Assembly (NCBI RefSeq): GCF_900105715.1
Contig: NZ_FNRY01000001.1
Location: forward strand, 1,550,001 to 1,614,000
Length of the DNA: 64,000 bases
Reading direction: 5' to 3'
DNA from: Paramicrobacterium humi
GTDB taxonomy: Bacteria > Actinomycetota > Actinomycetes > Actinomycetales > Microbacteriaceae
Position numbers and translations under genes: made by a program. The notes beneath the pieces are model-generated. The model was not told the origin of the DNA. It searched no databases and was given only the letters and a program-made list of their open reading frames with translations. Positions 33,002-42,704 of this stretch are shown one piece after another; positions within the stretch are counted from its first letter, which is position 1; each line of letters begins with the position of its first letter.

Positions 33002-33316
33002 ATGGCGAGTGGCGTGACCGAGGCGGAGTGCCGACAGGCGATCGACGAGTTCCGCGCACAGCGCGCCGCCCTTGACCGGGCGCACGGCGCGCTCGTTCGC
33101 TTGCGCGCCGATCGGCTTGCCGGGGCCCGCCCCTCCGTGTGGTCGACTTCGGCCGCGACCGCATACTCTGCACGGCTCGACGCGCTCGATGAGTCGCTCC
33201 GTCTCGCGACGGCGACTCTCGACACCGCGATCGGGCGCGTGGATGCCGCGATCGCCGACGTGGTCGCCGACATCCCCGCCGGCCTCGTCCCCGCGACGGG
33301 AGGACGGCTGTCATGA
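33002..33316 (+). CDS. WXG100-like helical protein, partner of the downstream lipase
   Basis: A 104-residue, cysteine-free helical protein made of two amphipathic helices with a Trp turn between them (VWSTSAATAY, Trp47). This resembles the WxG turn of ESX/type VII secretion partners but is not exact. It starts with GGAAGGGG upstream and its stop overlaps the next ATG (ATGA at 33313-33316), so the two products are probably made in equal amounts. A chaperone or co-secreted partner role is inferred. Confidence 0.65.
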   Translation: MASGVTEAECRQAIDEFRAQRAALDRAHGALVRLRADRLAGARPSVWSTSAATAYSARLDALDESLRLATATLDTAIGRVDAAIADVVADIPAGLVPATGGRLS

Positions 33317-34881
33317 CCCTCGCCTACGTTTCGAACGGCACCGTCGACACGGCAGAAGTGGGCGCCCTCGCCGACGCCGTTCTCGGCATCGCAACAGAAT
33401 GCGCGCTCGTGAGCGCCGACGTGTCGGCCGCCCGGCTGCTGACCGCCCCGCCGCAGTCGGCGTCGCGCTGGTCCGGTGCGTCAGGGACGGAGATCGAGGC
33501 CGCCGCCGACGCGCTCGCCCTCGCGGCCGACGCCGCGTTCGACCTCAGCACGGCGCTCTCCGCCTCCGCCGACCTGTACGTGACCACTGAGTCGACAGTC
33601 AGCGCGCTCTTCGAGACGGCGACCTCCATGACCGGAGCGATCGGCGGGGCGCTGTTCTCGCGCATGCTGCTGCCGCTGCTCGGCGTGGCAGCCACGATCG
33701 CCGCTCCCGCCATCCCCTCCCTCGTCGCCGCCGCGGCGCTCCCCGAAACCCGTGCCGCCCTCACTCGGGCAGGGAGCGTCCTCGGCGGCGCCGTCACTCG
33801 CTGGCTCGCCGAACACCCGCAGGCCGCACGCAACCCGCTCGCGATGCTGCTCGTCCGCGGACTCGTGTCGGGAAGCGACGACGCGGTCAAGTCCGCACTC
33901 GGCATGCCCACGGTCCTCTCGCCCCTCGTCAACGACCCTCGACTCTCGGTGCCCGGAGCGGCGCTCGGCCTCGGCGCCCTCGGCATCGGGGGAGTGACAG
34001 AGACGCCCGTGCGTGTGACGGCGGTCGACCACGCCCGAACAGCGCCGCCGCGCTCGATCGCGGAGCTGGTCTCGCGCATTCCCGCCTCTGGGGCGGGCGG
34101 TTCGCAGATCCGCGTGGAGAAGTACACCGACGACACGGGGAACCACTCCTGGGCGGTGTACGTCGGCGGCACCGTCGACATGGCCGTCGCACCGGGAGAC
34201 GAGCCCTTCGACATGGAGTCGAACGCGGCGCTCATGGCCGACGCCGACGGCGGCGCCTACCGCGCCGTCGTGCAGGCGATGGACGACGCGGGCGTGGCCT
34301 CAGGCGAGCCGGTCACGATCGCGGGTCACTCGCAAGGCGGGCTCGTGGCCGAGCGCATCGCGCAGTCGGGCCAGTACGACGTGCGCACCCTCGTCACGTT
34401 CGGGGCGCCGTCCACCGACGCCCCGCTGCCCGACACGGTGCACGCCTACGCCGTCGAGCATCGCGGCGACGTCGTGCCCGCCCTCGGCGGCTTCGTCGAC
34501 CCCGGCGGCGATCGCGTTGTGATCAGCGCCGACGTGCCGCCGGCCGACCAAGGGCCTTCGGCGCACGCCCTCACCGAGTACGAGAAGACAGCGGCCGCCA
34601 TCGACGTCTCGACCGACCCGCAGATCGTCGACCTGCAGCGCGCCGTCGCGGGAATCGGGGGTGACGCGACCGGCGATGTCACCGACTACCGCGCGGAACG
34701 CGTGTCACCGCCCGCAGAAGCGGCGCCCGTCCCACCACCGCCGGCTGGCGCGGGAACGGGAAGCGCGGTCGCATCCGGCGTCAGCGACCGGCCGCTCATC
34801 GACCCGACCGAGCCCGACGCCGGCCGAAAGCGCCTCGGCCTCGGCTGGTTCGACGGCGAACTCATCCGCCGGCTTGACTGA
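33313..34881 (+). CDS. WXG-domain lipase-like alpha/beta hydrolase
   Basis: A 522-residue protein. Residues 1-95 are helical with a true WSG turn (SRWSGASGTE, Trp53). About 105-150 form two hydrophobic helices. Residues ~250-430 form an alpha/beta hydrolase: GHSQGG with Ser340, Asp386 in EHRGDVVP, and His418 in SAHALTEYE. A Pro-rich linker leads to a conserved-looking tail GLGWFDGELIRRLD. There is no Sec signal. The layout suggests a type VII-dependent exported lipase or esterase effector; no EccC-type ATPase is in the window. Confidence 0.75.
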   Translation: MTLAYVSNGTVDTAEVGALADAVLGIATECALVSADVSAARLLTAPPQSASRWSGASGTEIEAAADALALAADAAFDLSTALSASADLYVTTESTVSALFETATSMTGAIGGALFSRMLLPLLGVAATIAAPAIPSLVAAAALPETRAALTRAGSVLGGAVTRWLAEHPQAARNPLAMLLVRGLVSGSDDAVKSALGMPTVLSPLVNDPRLSVPGAALGLGALGIGGVTETPVRVTAVDHARTAPPRSIAELVSRIPASGAGGSQIRVEKYTDDTGNHSWAVYVGGTVDMAVAPGDEPFDMESNAALMADADGGAYRAVVQAMDDAGVASGEPVTIAGHSQGGLVAERIAQSGQYDVRTLVTFGAPSTDAPLPDTVHAYAVEHRGDVVPALGGFVDPGGDRVVISADVPPADQGPSAHALTEYEKTAAAIDVSTDPQIVDLQRAVAGIGGDATGDVTDYRAERVSPPAEAAPVPPPPAGAGTGSAVASGVSDRPLIDPTEPDAGRKRLGLGWFDGELIRRLD

Positions 34882-34888
34882 CGAGCGG

Positions 34889-35275
34889 TCAGCGACCCCG
34901 CTTCGGCCGTACGAACAGGCCGATGATCCAGTTGAGGATCGCGATGACGATTGCGCCGAGCACGCCCCACCAGAAGCCCTCCACGTTCAAGCCGAAGCCG
35001 AACCAGCTGCTCACCCACGCGGTCAACAGCAGCAGAAGACCGTTGACGATGAAGGAGATCAGCCCGAGGGTGAGCAGGTAGATGGGGAAGGCGACGATCC
35101 GGATCGCCGTGCCGACAATGCCGTTCACAAGCGCGAAGATGAACGCGACGAGCAGATACGTGAGGCCGATCTGCCACCACTCCGGACCGAACGACGTCAC
35201 CGAGACTCCCGCGACGATGAGCGTCGTGAGCCAGATCGCTATCGCGTTGACGATGATGCGAAGAATAAAGCGCAT
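34889..35275 (-). CDS. phage-holin-4-like membrane protein
   Basis: A 128-residue protein with four transmembrane helices matching the 'phage holin family' (YvlD-like, Phage_holin_4_2) of bacterial chromosomes: ATTLIVAGV-type first hairpin and GFWWGVLGAIVIAILNWIIGLF at the end. In spite of the family name it is usually a housekeeping envelope protein, and no phage genes are nearby. The start at 35275 is the first residue of the membrane domain. Confidence 0.85.
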   Translation of the reverse strand: MRFILRIIVNAIAIWLTTLIVAGVSVTSFGPEWWQIGLTYLLVAFIFALVNGIVGTAIRIVAFPIYLLTLGLISFIVNGLLLLLTAWVSSWFGFGLNVEGFWWGVLGAIVIAILNWIIGLFVRPKRGR

Positions 35276-35327
35276 GCGCCCATGATGACAGGCCGCCCGG
35301 TCGCGCGCGAGACCCCGTGCGCGCCGT

Positions 35328-35359
35328 ATACCGGCGCCGGTATGGCCGGTGTCTAGACT
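35328..35359 (+). promoter_or_regulatory. operator and promoter of the aminotransferase-keto-acid dehydrogenase operon
   Basis: A perfect 16-bp palindrome ATACCGGC-GCCGGTAT (35328-35343) covers the -35 position of a promoter whose -10 is TAGACT (35354-35359). The GTG at 35367 follows by 7 nt. A repressor binding here would block initiation; no regulator gene is adjacent. Confidence 0.6.
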
Positions 35360-35366
35360 CGGGAAG

Positions 35367-36506
35367 GTGATTGCCCCCGACAACGCCTCGCGCCTGCCCG
35401 AGGCCGACAAGGTCGCACTGCGTCCCGAGATCCTCGCGACTCCGCCCTACCGGCAGGGGAAGCCGGCGGCGGCCGACGCGTTCAAGCTCTCGAGCAACGA
35501 GAACCCCTTCCCGCCGCTGCCCGGCGTGATCGAGGCGATCGCCGCCGAGACCGCCATCAACAGATATCCGGATGCCGCCGCGTTCGCGCTTCGCGAGCGC
35601 CTCGCCGCACGCCACGACGTCGACCCGGCCGAGATCCACGTCGGGTCCGGCTCGGTCGCCCTGCTCGCCCAGTTCATCCTTGCCGCCGCGACCCTCGGCG
35701 ACGAGGTCGTCTACTCCTGGCGCAGCTTCGAGGCGTACCCGGGACTCGTCACCGCTTCGGGGGCGACGAGCGTGCCGGTGCCGAACACGGCCGCCGGGGG
35801 GCATGACCTCGACGCGATCGCCGCTGCGATCACTCCGCGCACGCGCGTCGTCATCGTCTGCAGCCCGAACAACCCGACGGGGACGACGGTGACGGCGGCT
35901 GACTTCGAGCGCTTCATGACTCAGGTTCCCGACAGCGTGCTCGTGCTGCTCGACGAGGCCTATGCCGAGTTCGTCCGCGATGCGGAGGCCGTGAACGGAC
36001 TCGCGATCATCGGCCGCCACCCCAACCTCGTGATCCTGCGCACCTTCTCGAAGGCGTACGGCCTCGCGGGCGTGCGCGTCGGCTGGGCGCTCGGCGCCGA
36101 GCGCCTGCTCGACGCGGCGCGGGCGAGCGCCATTCCGCTCTCCGTCACGGGCATCGCCCAGGCCGCGGCTCTCGCCTCTCTCGAGCGGGAGGCCGAGCTT
36201 CTGCAGCGCGTCGACACGATCGTCGAGCGCCGCTCGCGCGTGCTCGCCGGCCTGCGTGAACAGGGCTGGTCGGTCCCCGAGTCGCAGGCGAACTTCGTCT
36301 GGCTCGCCACGGGCGACGAGACGGATGCTGCGGCCGCGGTGCTCGCCGAGAACGGCATCATCGCCCGCGCGTTCTCCGGCTCCGGCATCCGTGTCAGCGT
36401 CGGCGAAGAGGAGTCTGTCGAAAAGCTCTTAGCAGCTGCACAGTTGATTGTGGAGAACCTCTCGGCCGGCCATCCGGACCGTAGGTTAGAACGGTGGTGC
36501 CCGTGA
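35367..36506 (+). CDS. histidinol-phosphate/aromatic aminotransferase family
   Basis: A 379-residue fold-type I PLP aminotransferase of the HisC/Pat group. It has SSNENPFPP at the N-terminus, the motif CSPNNPTGT, the Asp/Tyr region LDEAYAEF, the PLP Lys in [10 protein letters not shown] and the Arg in GSGIRVSVG. The position just before the keto-acid dehydrogenase genes suggests that it supplies keto acids (aromatic or branched) rather than making histidine. The GTG at 35367 with TAGACT upstream is preferred over the GTG at 35349. Confidence 0.87.
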   Translation: MIAPDNASRLPEADKVALRPEILATPPYRQGKPAAADAFKLSSNENPFPPLPGVIEAIAAETAINRYPDAAAFALRERLAARHDVDPAEIHVGSGSVALLAQFILAAATLGDEVVYSWRSFEAYPGLVTASGATSVPVPNTAAGGHDLDAIAAAITPRTRVVIVCSPNNPTGTTVTAADFERFMTQVPDSVLVLLDEAYAEFVRDAEAVNGLAIIGRHPNLVILRTFSKAYGLAGVRVGWALGAERLLDAARASAIPLSVTGIAQAAALASLEREAELLQRVDTIVERRSRVLAGLREQGWSVPESQANFVWLATGDETDAAAAVLAENGIIARAFSGSGIRVSVGEEESVEKLLAAAQLIVENLSAGHPDRRLERWCP

Positions 36507-37630
36507 AAAACGACAAGAACACTCCGGTGCAGATTCTGTCGGCCGACGGCAGCTTCGCGCCGTCGCCGAACGCAGAACCCTACCTCCCCCTCCTCGACCG
36601 CCTCACCGACGACGACCACAAGCGGTTCTACCGCGACATGGTCGTCACGCGCGCGTTCGACGCGGAGTCGGCGAACCTGCAGCGCCAGGGCCAGCTCGCG
36701 CTGTGGGTGCCGAGCCATGGGCAGGAAGCCGCTCAAGTCGGATCCGCGCACGCCTCGCGTCCGCAGGACACGATCTTCCCCTCCTACCGCGAGCACGCCG
36801 TCGGCATGATCCGCGGTATCGACCTGCTCGGCATCCTCGCCCTCTTGCGCGGCGTCACCCACGGCGGCTGGGATCCGACGGACCCCAAGAACGGCAACTT
36901 CCGGCTCTACACGCTCGTGCTCGCGACGCAGACGCTGCACGCGACCGGCTATGCCATGGGCATCGGCTTCAAGGGCGAGTCCGGCACGGGGGATCCCGAG
37001 AAGGACAAGGCCGTCGTCGTGTACTTCGGCGACGGGTCGACGAGCGAGGGCGACGCCAACGAGGCGATGATCTTTGCCGCGAGCTACCAGACGCCCGAGG
37101 TGTTCTTCCTGCAGAACAACGGCTGGGCCATCTCCGTCCCCGTCGAGCGGCAGTCGCGCACGCCCCTGTACGAACGGGCGGCCGGCTTCGGACTCGAGGC
37201 CGTGCGCATCGACGGCAACGACGTGCTCGCAAGCTACGCCGTCTCGGCGCAGCACCTCGACAACGCGCGCAGCGGGAAGGGGCCGCAGTTCATCGAGGCC
37301 ATGACCTACCGCGTCGGCGCGCACACGACAAGCGACGACCCCACGAAGTACCGCACGCAGGACGAGCTCGAGTCGTGGATCGCGCGGGACCCGATCACCC
37401 GTTTCGAGTCCTGGCTGCGCGGCCAGGGCGCCTCGCAGAGCTTCTTCGACGAGATCGACGCGGAGGCGAAGGACTTCGCCGCCGACATCCGCAGACGCTG
37501 CCTCGCCCTGCCCAACCCCGATCCGGAGCTCATGTTCGACTTCGTCTACAGCGAGGATCACCCGCTCACCGACCAGCAGGCCGAGTGGTTCGAAGCGTAC
37601 GAGGCGAGCCTCGAGGGAGGCGAACGATGA
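36494..37630 (+). CDS. keto-acid dehydrogenase E1 component, alpha subunit
   Basis: A 378-residue ThDP-dependent subunit of a branched-chain alpha-keto acid or pyruvate dehydrogenase. The ThDP motif [13 protein letters not shown] ends in FFLQNN. The substrate loop [15 protein letters not shown] is of the BCKDH type. It overlaps the aminotransferase end but also has TAGGTT (36482-36487) 6 nt before its GTG, so an internal promoter is likely. The stop overlaps the E1 beta start. Confidence 0.92.
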   Translation: MVPVKNDKNTPVQILSADGSFAPSPNAEPYLPLLDRLTDDDHKRFYRDMVVTRAFDAESANLQRQGQLALWVPSHGQEAAQVGSAHASRPQDTIFPSYREHAVGMIRGIDLLGILALLRGVTHGGWDPTDPKNGNFRLYTLVLATQTLHATGYAMGIGFKGESGTGDPEKDKAVVVYFGDGSTSEGDANEAMIFAASYQTPEVFFLQNNGWAISVPVERQSRTPLYERAAGFGLEAVRIDGNDVLASYAVSAQHLDNARSGKGPQFIEAMTYRVGAHTTSDDPTKYRTQDELESWIARDPITRFESWLRGQGASQSFFDEIDAEAKDFAADIRRRCLALPNPDPELMFDFVYSEDHPLTDQQAEWFEAYEASLEGGER

Positions 37631-38643
37631 CGAACACGATCGAGACGCCCACGGCAGCCGAGACGCGCGTGCAGACGCTCCCGATGGCGAAGGCGCTCAA
37701 CGCCGGCCTGCGCAAGGCGATGGCCGACGACGATCGCGTGCTTCTCATGGGAGAGGACATCGGCTCTCTCGGCGGCGTCTTCCGCATCACCGAGGGACTC
37801 ATCTCCGAGTTCGGCGAGAACCGCGTGCTCGACACGCCGCTCGCCGAGTCCGGCATCGTCGGCACGGCGATCGGACTGGCCATGAACGGATTCCGCCCCG
37901 TCTGCGAGATCCAGTTCGACGGATTCGTCTTCCCGGCCTTCAACCAGATCACGACGCAGCTCGCGAAGCTCACGAACAAGCACCAGGGCGCGCTCTCGAT
38001 GCCCGTCGTCATCCGCATCCCCTACGGCGGGCACATCGGCGCCGTCGAGCACCACCAGGAGAGCCCGGAGACCTACTTCGCCCACACCCCAGGCCTGCGG
38101 GTGATCAGCCCGTCGACGCCGAACGACGCGTACTGGATGATCCAGGACGCCATCGCCAGCGACGACCCCGTGGTGTTCCTCGAGCCGAAGAGCCGCTACT
38201 GGCAGAAGGGCGAGGTCGACGTGAGCGCACCCGCCGCGGCCGTGCACGCGAGCCGCGTGGTGCGCACCGGGAGCGACGCGACGATCCTTGCGCACGGCGC
38301 GATGCTCACCGTCGCCCTGCAGGCCGCCGAGCTCGCCGACGCCGAGGGCATCAGCCTCGAAGTCGTCGACCTGCGCTCCCTCTCGCCCGTCGACTACGCG
38401 CCGATCCTCGACAGCGTCCGCAAGACCGGGCGGCTCATCGTCGCCCAGGAGGCCTCCGGCTTCGTCTCCGTCGGCTCCGAGATCGCCGCGACGATCGCCG
38501 AGCAGGCGTTCTACTCGCTCGAGGCGCCCGTCCTGCGCGTGTCCGGCTTCGACGTCCCCTTCCCGCCCGCTCGCCTCGAGAAGGCGTTCCTTCCCGACGC
38601 CGACCGCATCCTCGAGGCCGTCGACCGGTCCCTCGCCTACTAG
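37627..38643 (+). CDS. keto-acid dehydrogenase E1 component, beta subunit
   Basis: A 338-residue E1 beta with the family motifs LMGEDIGSLGGVF, DTPLAESGIVGTAIGLA, and GGHIGAVEHHQESPE. The C-terminal domain ends in FDVPFPPARLEKAFLP. It forms the alpha2beta2 tetramer with the upstream product. The start at 37627 overlaps the alpha stop (ATGA). Confidence 0.94.
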   Translation: MTNTIETPTAAETRVQTLPMAKALNAGLRKAMADDDRVLLMGEDIGSLGGVFRITEGLISEFGENRVLDTPLAESGIVGTAIGLAMNGFRPVCEIQFDGFVFPAFNQITTQLAKLTNKHQGALSMPVVIRIPYGGHIGAVEHHQESPETYFAHTPGLRVISPSTPNDAYWMIQDAIASDDPVVFLEPKSRYWQKGEVDVSAPAAAVHASRVVRTGSDATILAHGAMLTVALQAAELADAEGISLEVVDLRSLSPVDYAPILDSVRKTGRLIVAQEASGFVSVGSEIAATIAEQAFYSLEAPVLRVSGFDVPFPPARLEKAFLPDADRILEAVDRSLAY

Positions 38644-38658
38644 CCGGAGGTAAACAGC

Positions 38659-39963
38659 ATGAGCGAAACAGAGTTCACTCTTCCCGACGTCGGCGAGGGC
38701 CTCACCGAGGCCGAGATCGTGCAGTGGAAGGTCGCTCCCGGCGACGCGGTCGAGCTCAACCAGGTGCTCGTCGAGATCGAGACCGCGAAGTCCCTCGTCG
38801 AGCTGCCGTCCCCGTTCACGGGCACGGTCGGGCGCATCCTCGTCGACGAGGGCACCACCGTCGACGTCGGCACAGCGATCGTCACGATCGAGGGCGGGTC
38901 GGATGCCGCTCCCGCCGCCGCCTCGGACGACGCCGCTTCCATCGCCGCCGACACGCAAGCGACGATCGACGCCGAGGAGTCCGGTGAGGGGTCCGTGCTC
39001 GTCGGCTACGGCACGGGCGCGGGAGCGTCGAGCCGCCGCAAGAAGAAGGGGAAGCCGCAGCGGGCGCCCCGCCCGCCGGCATCCGTCCCCGCCGCCGCCG
39101 CGACTCCCATCATCGCGAAACCGCCCATCCGCAAGCTCGCGAAGGACCTCGGCGTCGACCTGTCCGCCGTCGAGGGCACGGGACTCGCGGGCGAGATCAC
39201 TCGAGACGACGTCGTGCGCCACGCGAGCCAGGCGAGCGTCTTCCGCAACATCGAGACCCCCGCGTGGAGCGAGGACCGCGAAGAACGCATCCCGGTCAAG
39301 GGCGTGCGCAAGCAGATCGCGCAGTCGATGGTGCGCTCGAAGTTCACCGCTCCCCACGTGAGCGTGTTCGTCGACGTCGACGCGACGCGCACGATGGAGT
39401 TCGTGAAGCGACTCAAGGCCTCGCCGGACTTCGCCGGCGTCAAGGTGTCGCCGCTGCTCATCATGGCGAAGGCCATGATCTGGGCCGTGCGCCGCAACCC
39501 AAGCGTGAACGCGACGTGGACGGATGAGGAGATCATCATCCACCACTACGTCAACCTCGGCATCGCCGCGGCGACGCCCCGTGGCCTGCTCGTGCCGAAT
39601 ATCAAGGAGGCGCAGTCGATGAGCCTTCTCGAGCTCGCGACGGCGCTCGAGCAGCTCACGCTCACCGCTCGCGACGGCAAGACGCAGCCCGCCGACATGG
39701 CCAACGGCACGATAACGGTCACCAACATCGGCGTGTTCGGCATGGACACGGGAACGCCGATCCTCAACCCCGGCGAGGTCGGCATCGTCGCCATGGGCAC
39801 GATCAAGCAGAAGCCGTGGGTCGTCGACGGCGAAGTGCGCCCGCGCTTCGTGACGACGATCGGCGGCTCCTTCGACCACCGTGTCGTCGACGGCGATGTC
39901 GTCTCGCGCTTCGTCGCCGACGTCGCCTCGATCATTGAGGAACCCGCGCTTCTGCTCGATTAG
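38659..39963 (+). CDS. dihydrolipoamide acyltransferase (E2)
   Basis: A 434-residue E2 core. One lipoyl domain (1-80, lipoyl Lys in [11 protein letters not shown]), an E1/E3-binding domain (about 152-188, [15 protein letters not shown]) and the catalytic domain with the active His in [10 protein letters not shown] near residue 413. It transfers acyl groups to CoA. GGAGG precedes the start. No E3 (lipoamide dehydrogenase) follows, so a shared E3 is assumed. Confidence 0.94.
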   Translation: MSETEFTLPDVGEGLTEAEIVQWKVAPGDAVELNQVLVEIETAKSLVELPSPFTGTVGRILVDEGTTVDVGTAIVTIEGGSDAAPAAASDDAASIAADTQATIDAEESGEGSVLVGYGTGAGASSRRKKKGKPQRAPRPPASVPAAAATPIIAKPPIRKLAKDLGVDLSAVEGTGLAGEITRDDVVRHASQASVFRNIETPAWSEDREERIPVKGVRKQIAQSMVRSKFTAPHVSVFVDVDATRTMEFVKRLKASPDFAGVKVSPLLIMAKAMIWAVRRNPSVNATWTDEEIIIHHYVNLGIAAATPRGLLVPNIKEAQSMSLLELATALEQLTLTARDGKTQPADMANGTITVTNIGVFGMDTGTPILNPGEVGIVAMGTIKQKPWVVDGEVRPRFVTTIGGSFDHRVVDGDVVSRFVADVASIIEEPALLLD

Positions 39964-39990
39964 GCGCCCGTTCGCGGGGACCGAACATAA

Positions 39991-40014
39991 CAAAACGGCA
40001 ACGTTGACGTTTTG
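39991..40014. promoter_or_regulatory. LacI-type palindromic operator candidate
   Basis: CAAAACG and CGTTTTG flank a centre GCAACGTTGA; 22 of 24 positions are symmetric. A central AACGTT is typical of LacI-family sites. It lies in the 411-bp gap between E2 and the betaine transporter. The remaining gap (40015-40374) shows a -10-like TATGCT near 40345 and no gene. Confidence 0.5.
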
Positions 40015-40374
40015 CCCGATGGGAAGCGCTTTATCGGCCCGGATTCCTGCGTGCTTCCCGCTCTGATCACCGAACGCGGCTCGCATTTCGCGCGCGAGGT
40101 CGATACGGTGGTTGACGGCCTCACGGCCACTCAACCAGTCCGCGGTCACGTAGTTCCCGGCCCCCGTCGGAAGCGCGTGAGCGTATGGTCGAGGATGCTG
40201 GCGGCGGCTCAATAGCTGTCCCTGCGGAAACCCGAATCGCGTGACTTGACGCCGTCCCTAATTTGCGTCGTCACCGCTTGATCGCCGTTCTGCGCGTGTC
40301 CTTGACCCGGCCGCAAGAACGAAAAGCAGCAACGGGAGACCGCCTATGCTCCCCGTTGCGTGCCTGGAGAACAC

Positions 40375-41703
40375 GTGTCAGAAACCTTTGCGCTCGAAGC
40401 GCAGAATCTCTACAAGGTGTTCGGGCGCCGACCCAAAGAGGTCATCAAACGCCTGAAGTCCGGTGCCTCGCGCAACGAATTGTCCGCCCTCGGAACCGCC
40501 GCCGTCATCGACGCGAGCTTCGAGGTCAAGCCGGGCGAGATCTTCGTCGTCATGGGCCTGTCCGGCTCGGGCAAGTCCACGCTCATCCGCATGCTCAACG
40601 GGCTGCTCGAACCCACGGACGGAACCGTGCGCATCATGGGCGAGCCCGTTACGGGCATCTCCGACCGCGATCTGCGCGACGTGCGGAAGAAGAAGATCTC
40701 CATGGTCTTCCAGCACTTCGCGCTCTTGCCGCACCGCACGGTGCTCGACAACGCCGCATATGGTCTCGAGGTGCAGGGCGTTCCCGCCGCCGAGCGCCGC
40801 GAGCGGGCCATGCGCGTCATCGAGCGCGTCGGCCTTCTCGGCTGGGAGGACAAGCTGCCGAGCCAGCTCTCCGGCGGAATGCAGCAGCGCGTCGGCCTCG
40901 CCCGCGCGCTCGTCGCCGACACCGACATCCTGCTCATGGACGAGGCGTTCTCCGCCCTCGACCCGCTCATTCGCCGCGAGATGCAGGAGCAGCTCGTCGA
41001 GCTGCAGCAGGAGCTCGGAAAGACGATCATTTTCATCACGCACGATCTGAACGAGGCCATGTTCCTCGGCGACCGCATCGCCGTCATGCGCGACGGCCGC
41101 ATCGTGCAGATCGGCGCCCCCGACGACATCCTCACCGACCCCGCGAACGACTACGTCGCGCAGTTCGTGCAAGACGTCGACCGCGCCCGCGTGCTCACTG
41201 CCGCGGGCGTCATGGAGGCGCCTCGCTCGGTCATCACGGCGACGGCCGGGCCGCGCGGAGCGCTCCGCACCATGCGGGACCTGCAGACCTCCGCCGCCTT
41301 CGTGGTCGGCAACGGTCGAAAGCTGCTCGGCGTCGTGCGCGACCGAGACGTGCTGCGTGCCGTCAAGAACGGTGAGAAGGACCTCATGGCGATCGTGCGC
41401 AAGGACATGCTGACCGTCTCGCCCGACCAGCATCTCGTCGATCTCTTCGAGCCGGCGGCCGGGTCTGACCTTCCCGTCGCCGTCGTCGACGACAAGGACC
41501 GACTGCTCGGCGTCGTCCCTCGCGTCACCCTGCTGGCCTCCCTCAGCAACGTGCCTTCGACGACGACCGAGATTCCGGTCATCGAGCCGCCCGTCACCGT
41601 GCCGGTCGAGATCATGACCCAGATGCTGCGCGACACGGCGGGCTCGGGCGATGAGGTGATCGCCGACGGCGCCGCCGTCGCGAGCGAAGGGAGCAACGCA
41701 TGA
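40375..41703 (+). CDS. proV: glycine betaine/proline ABC transporter ATPase with CBS domain
   Basis: A 442-residue ATPase of the ProV/OpuAA type. Walker A is GLSGSGKST, the signature LSGGMQQR, Walker [14 protein letters not shown], and the switch His lies in [13 protein letters not shown] pair follows (about 285-410), which in OpuA senses ionic strength. GTG at 40375 with CTGGAGA upstream is preferred to GTG 40360. First gene of a three-gene osmoprotectant operon. Confidence 0.93.
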   Translation: MSETFALEAQNLYKVFGRRPKEVIKRLKSGASRNELSALGTAAVIDASFEVKPGEIFVVMGLSGSGKSTLIRMLNGLLEPTDGTVRIMGEPVTGISDRDLRDVRKKKISMVFQHFALLPHRTVLDNAAYGLEVQGVPAAERRERAMRVIERVGLLGWEDKLPSQLSGGMQQRVGLARALVADTDILLMDEAFSALDPLIRREMQEQLVELQQELGKTIIFITHDLNEAMFLGDRIAVMRDGRIVQIGAPDDILTDPANDYVAQFVQDVDRARVLTAAGVMEAPRSVITATAGPRGALRTMRDLQTSAAFVVGNGRKLLGVVRDRDVLRAVKNGEKDLMAIVRKDMLTVSPDQHLVDLFEPAAGSDLPVAVVDDKDRLLGVVPRVTLLASLSNVPSTTTEIPVIEPPVTVPVEIMTQMLRDTAGSGDEVIADGAAVASEGSNA

Positions 41704-42635
41704 ATGACTTCCGGCTTCCCCTCGGCGACTGGGTCGAAGATGTCGTCGACTTCGTCACGAACACGTTCAGCGTGGTCTTCGACGTGATCGCGACGATCTT
41801 CGGTGGCTTCTATGACGGCGTGAACTGGGTGCTCGTGACGCCGCCGTTCTGGGTCATCATGATCGTGCTCGTCGTTCTCGCGTGGATCGCACGCAAGTGG
41901 ACATTCGCAATCGGCACACTCATTGGGCTGCTCGTGATCTACGGCGTCAACCAGTGGGAGAACGCGATGAACACCCTCGCGCTCACGCTCGTCGCCGCCG
42001 TCATCGCCGTGATCATCGCGATCCCCGTCGGAATCTGGGCAGCGCGCTCGAGCGGCGTATCCGCAGTGGTGAAGCCGATCCTCGACTTCCTGCAGACGAT
42101 GCCGGCGTTCGTCTACCTGATCCCCGCCATCATCCTATTCAGCGTCGGCGTCGTTCCGGGCATCGTCGCGACGATCCTCTTCGCCGTCGCCCCGGGCGTC
42201 CGGCTCACAGAGCTCGGCATTCGCGGCGTCGATAGTGAGGTCGTCGAGGCCGGACAGGCATTCGGCGCCTCGCCGCGCCGCATCCTCGTCCAGATCCAGC
42301 TGCCGCTCGCTCGCCCCTCGATCATGGCCGGCGTGAACCAGGTCATTATGCTGTCGCTCTCGATGGTCGTGATCGCGAGCATGGTCGGCGCTCCCGGGCT
42401 CGGCAAGGACATCATCCAGGCGCTCAGCCGCGTCGACACGGGACTCGGCTTCGAGGCCGGGCTGTCGGTCGTGATCCTCGCGATCATCCTCGACCGTCTC
42501 ACCGCCTCGCTCGGCGGTCAGCGCAAGCGCGGCACTCGCGCGAAGCGTGATTCATCCGAGGCGCCCGCCGAGGCGCGCGAGGAGAAAGACGAGCTCGTGG
42601 CCGCAGGACCCAAGCGGGCCCCGAACGCCATCTGA
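41700..42635 (+). CDS. proW: glycine betaine/proline ABC transporter permease
   Basis: A 311-residue permease with six to seven helices and the EAA-type loop EVVEAGQAFGASPRRILVQIQLPLARPS. It starts with a soluble amphipathic N-terminus like ProW. It overlaps the ATPase gene by 4 nt (ATGA). Confidence 0.93.
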   Translation: MNDFRLPLGDWVEDVVDFVTNTFSVVFDVIATIFGGFYDGVNWVLVTPPFWVIMIVLVVLAWIARKWTFAIGTLIGLLVIYGVNQWENAMNTLALTLVAAVIAVIIAIPVGIWAARSSGVSAVVKPILDFLQTMPAFVYLIPAIILFSVGVVPGIVATILFAVAPGVRLTELGIRGVDSEVVEAGQAFGASPRRILVQIQLPLARPSIMAGVNQVIMLSLSMVVIASMVGAPGLGKDIIQALSRVDTGLGFEAGLSVVILAIILDRLTASLGGQRKRGTRAKRDSSEAPAEAREEKDELVAAGPKRAPNAI

Positions 42636-42670
42636 GCTGCCCCCACACCCCAATCCTCTGTCAGTCATGA

Positions 42671-42687
42671 CCCTCGGCAGCGCCGAG
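42671..42687 (+). promoter_or_regulatory. intercistronic hairpin before proX
   Basis: CCTCGG-CAGCG-CCGAGG forms a 6-bp hairpin in the 69-nt gap between permease and binding protein. It has no T-run, so it probably protects or attenuates the message and helps produce more binding protein. Confidence 0.45.
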
Positions 42688-42704
42688 GCGTGGAAAGGAA
42701 AGAA

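Noticed and set aside
34889-35275. Prophage remnant (holin)
   Set aside because: The protein belongs to a chromosomal holin-like membrane family and no phage structural, integrase or lysis genes are nearby.
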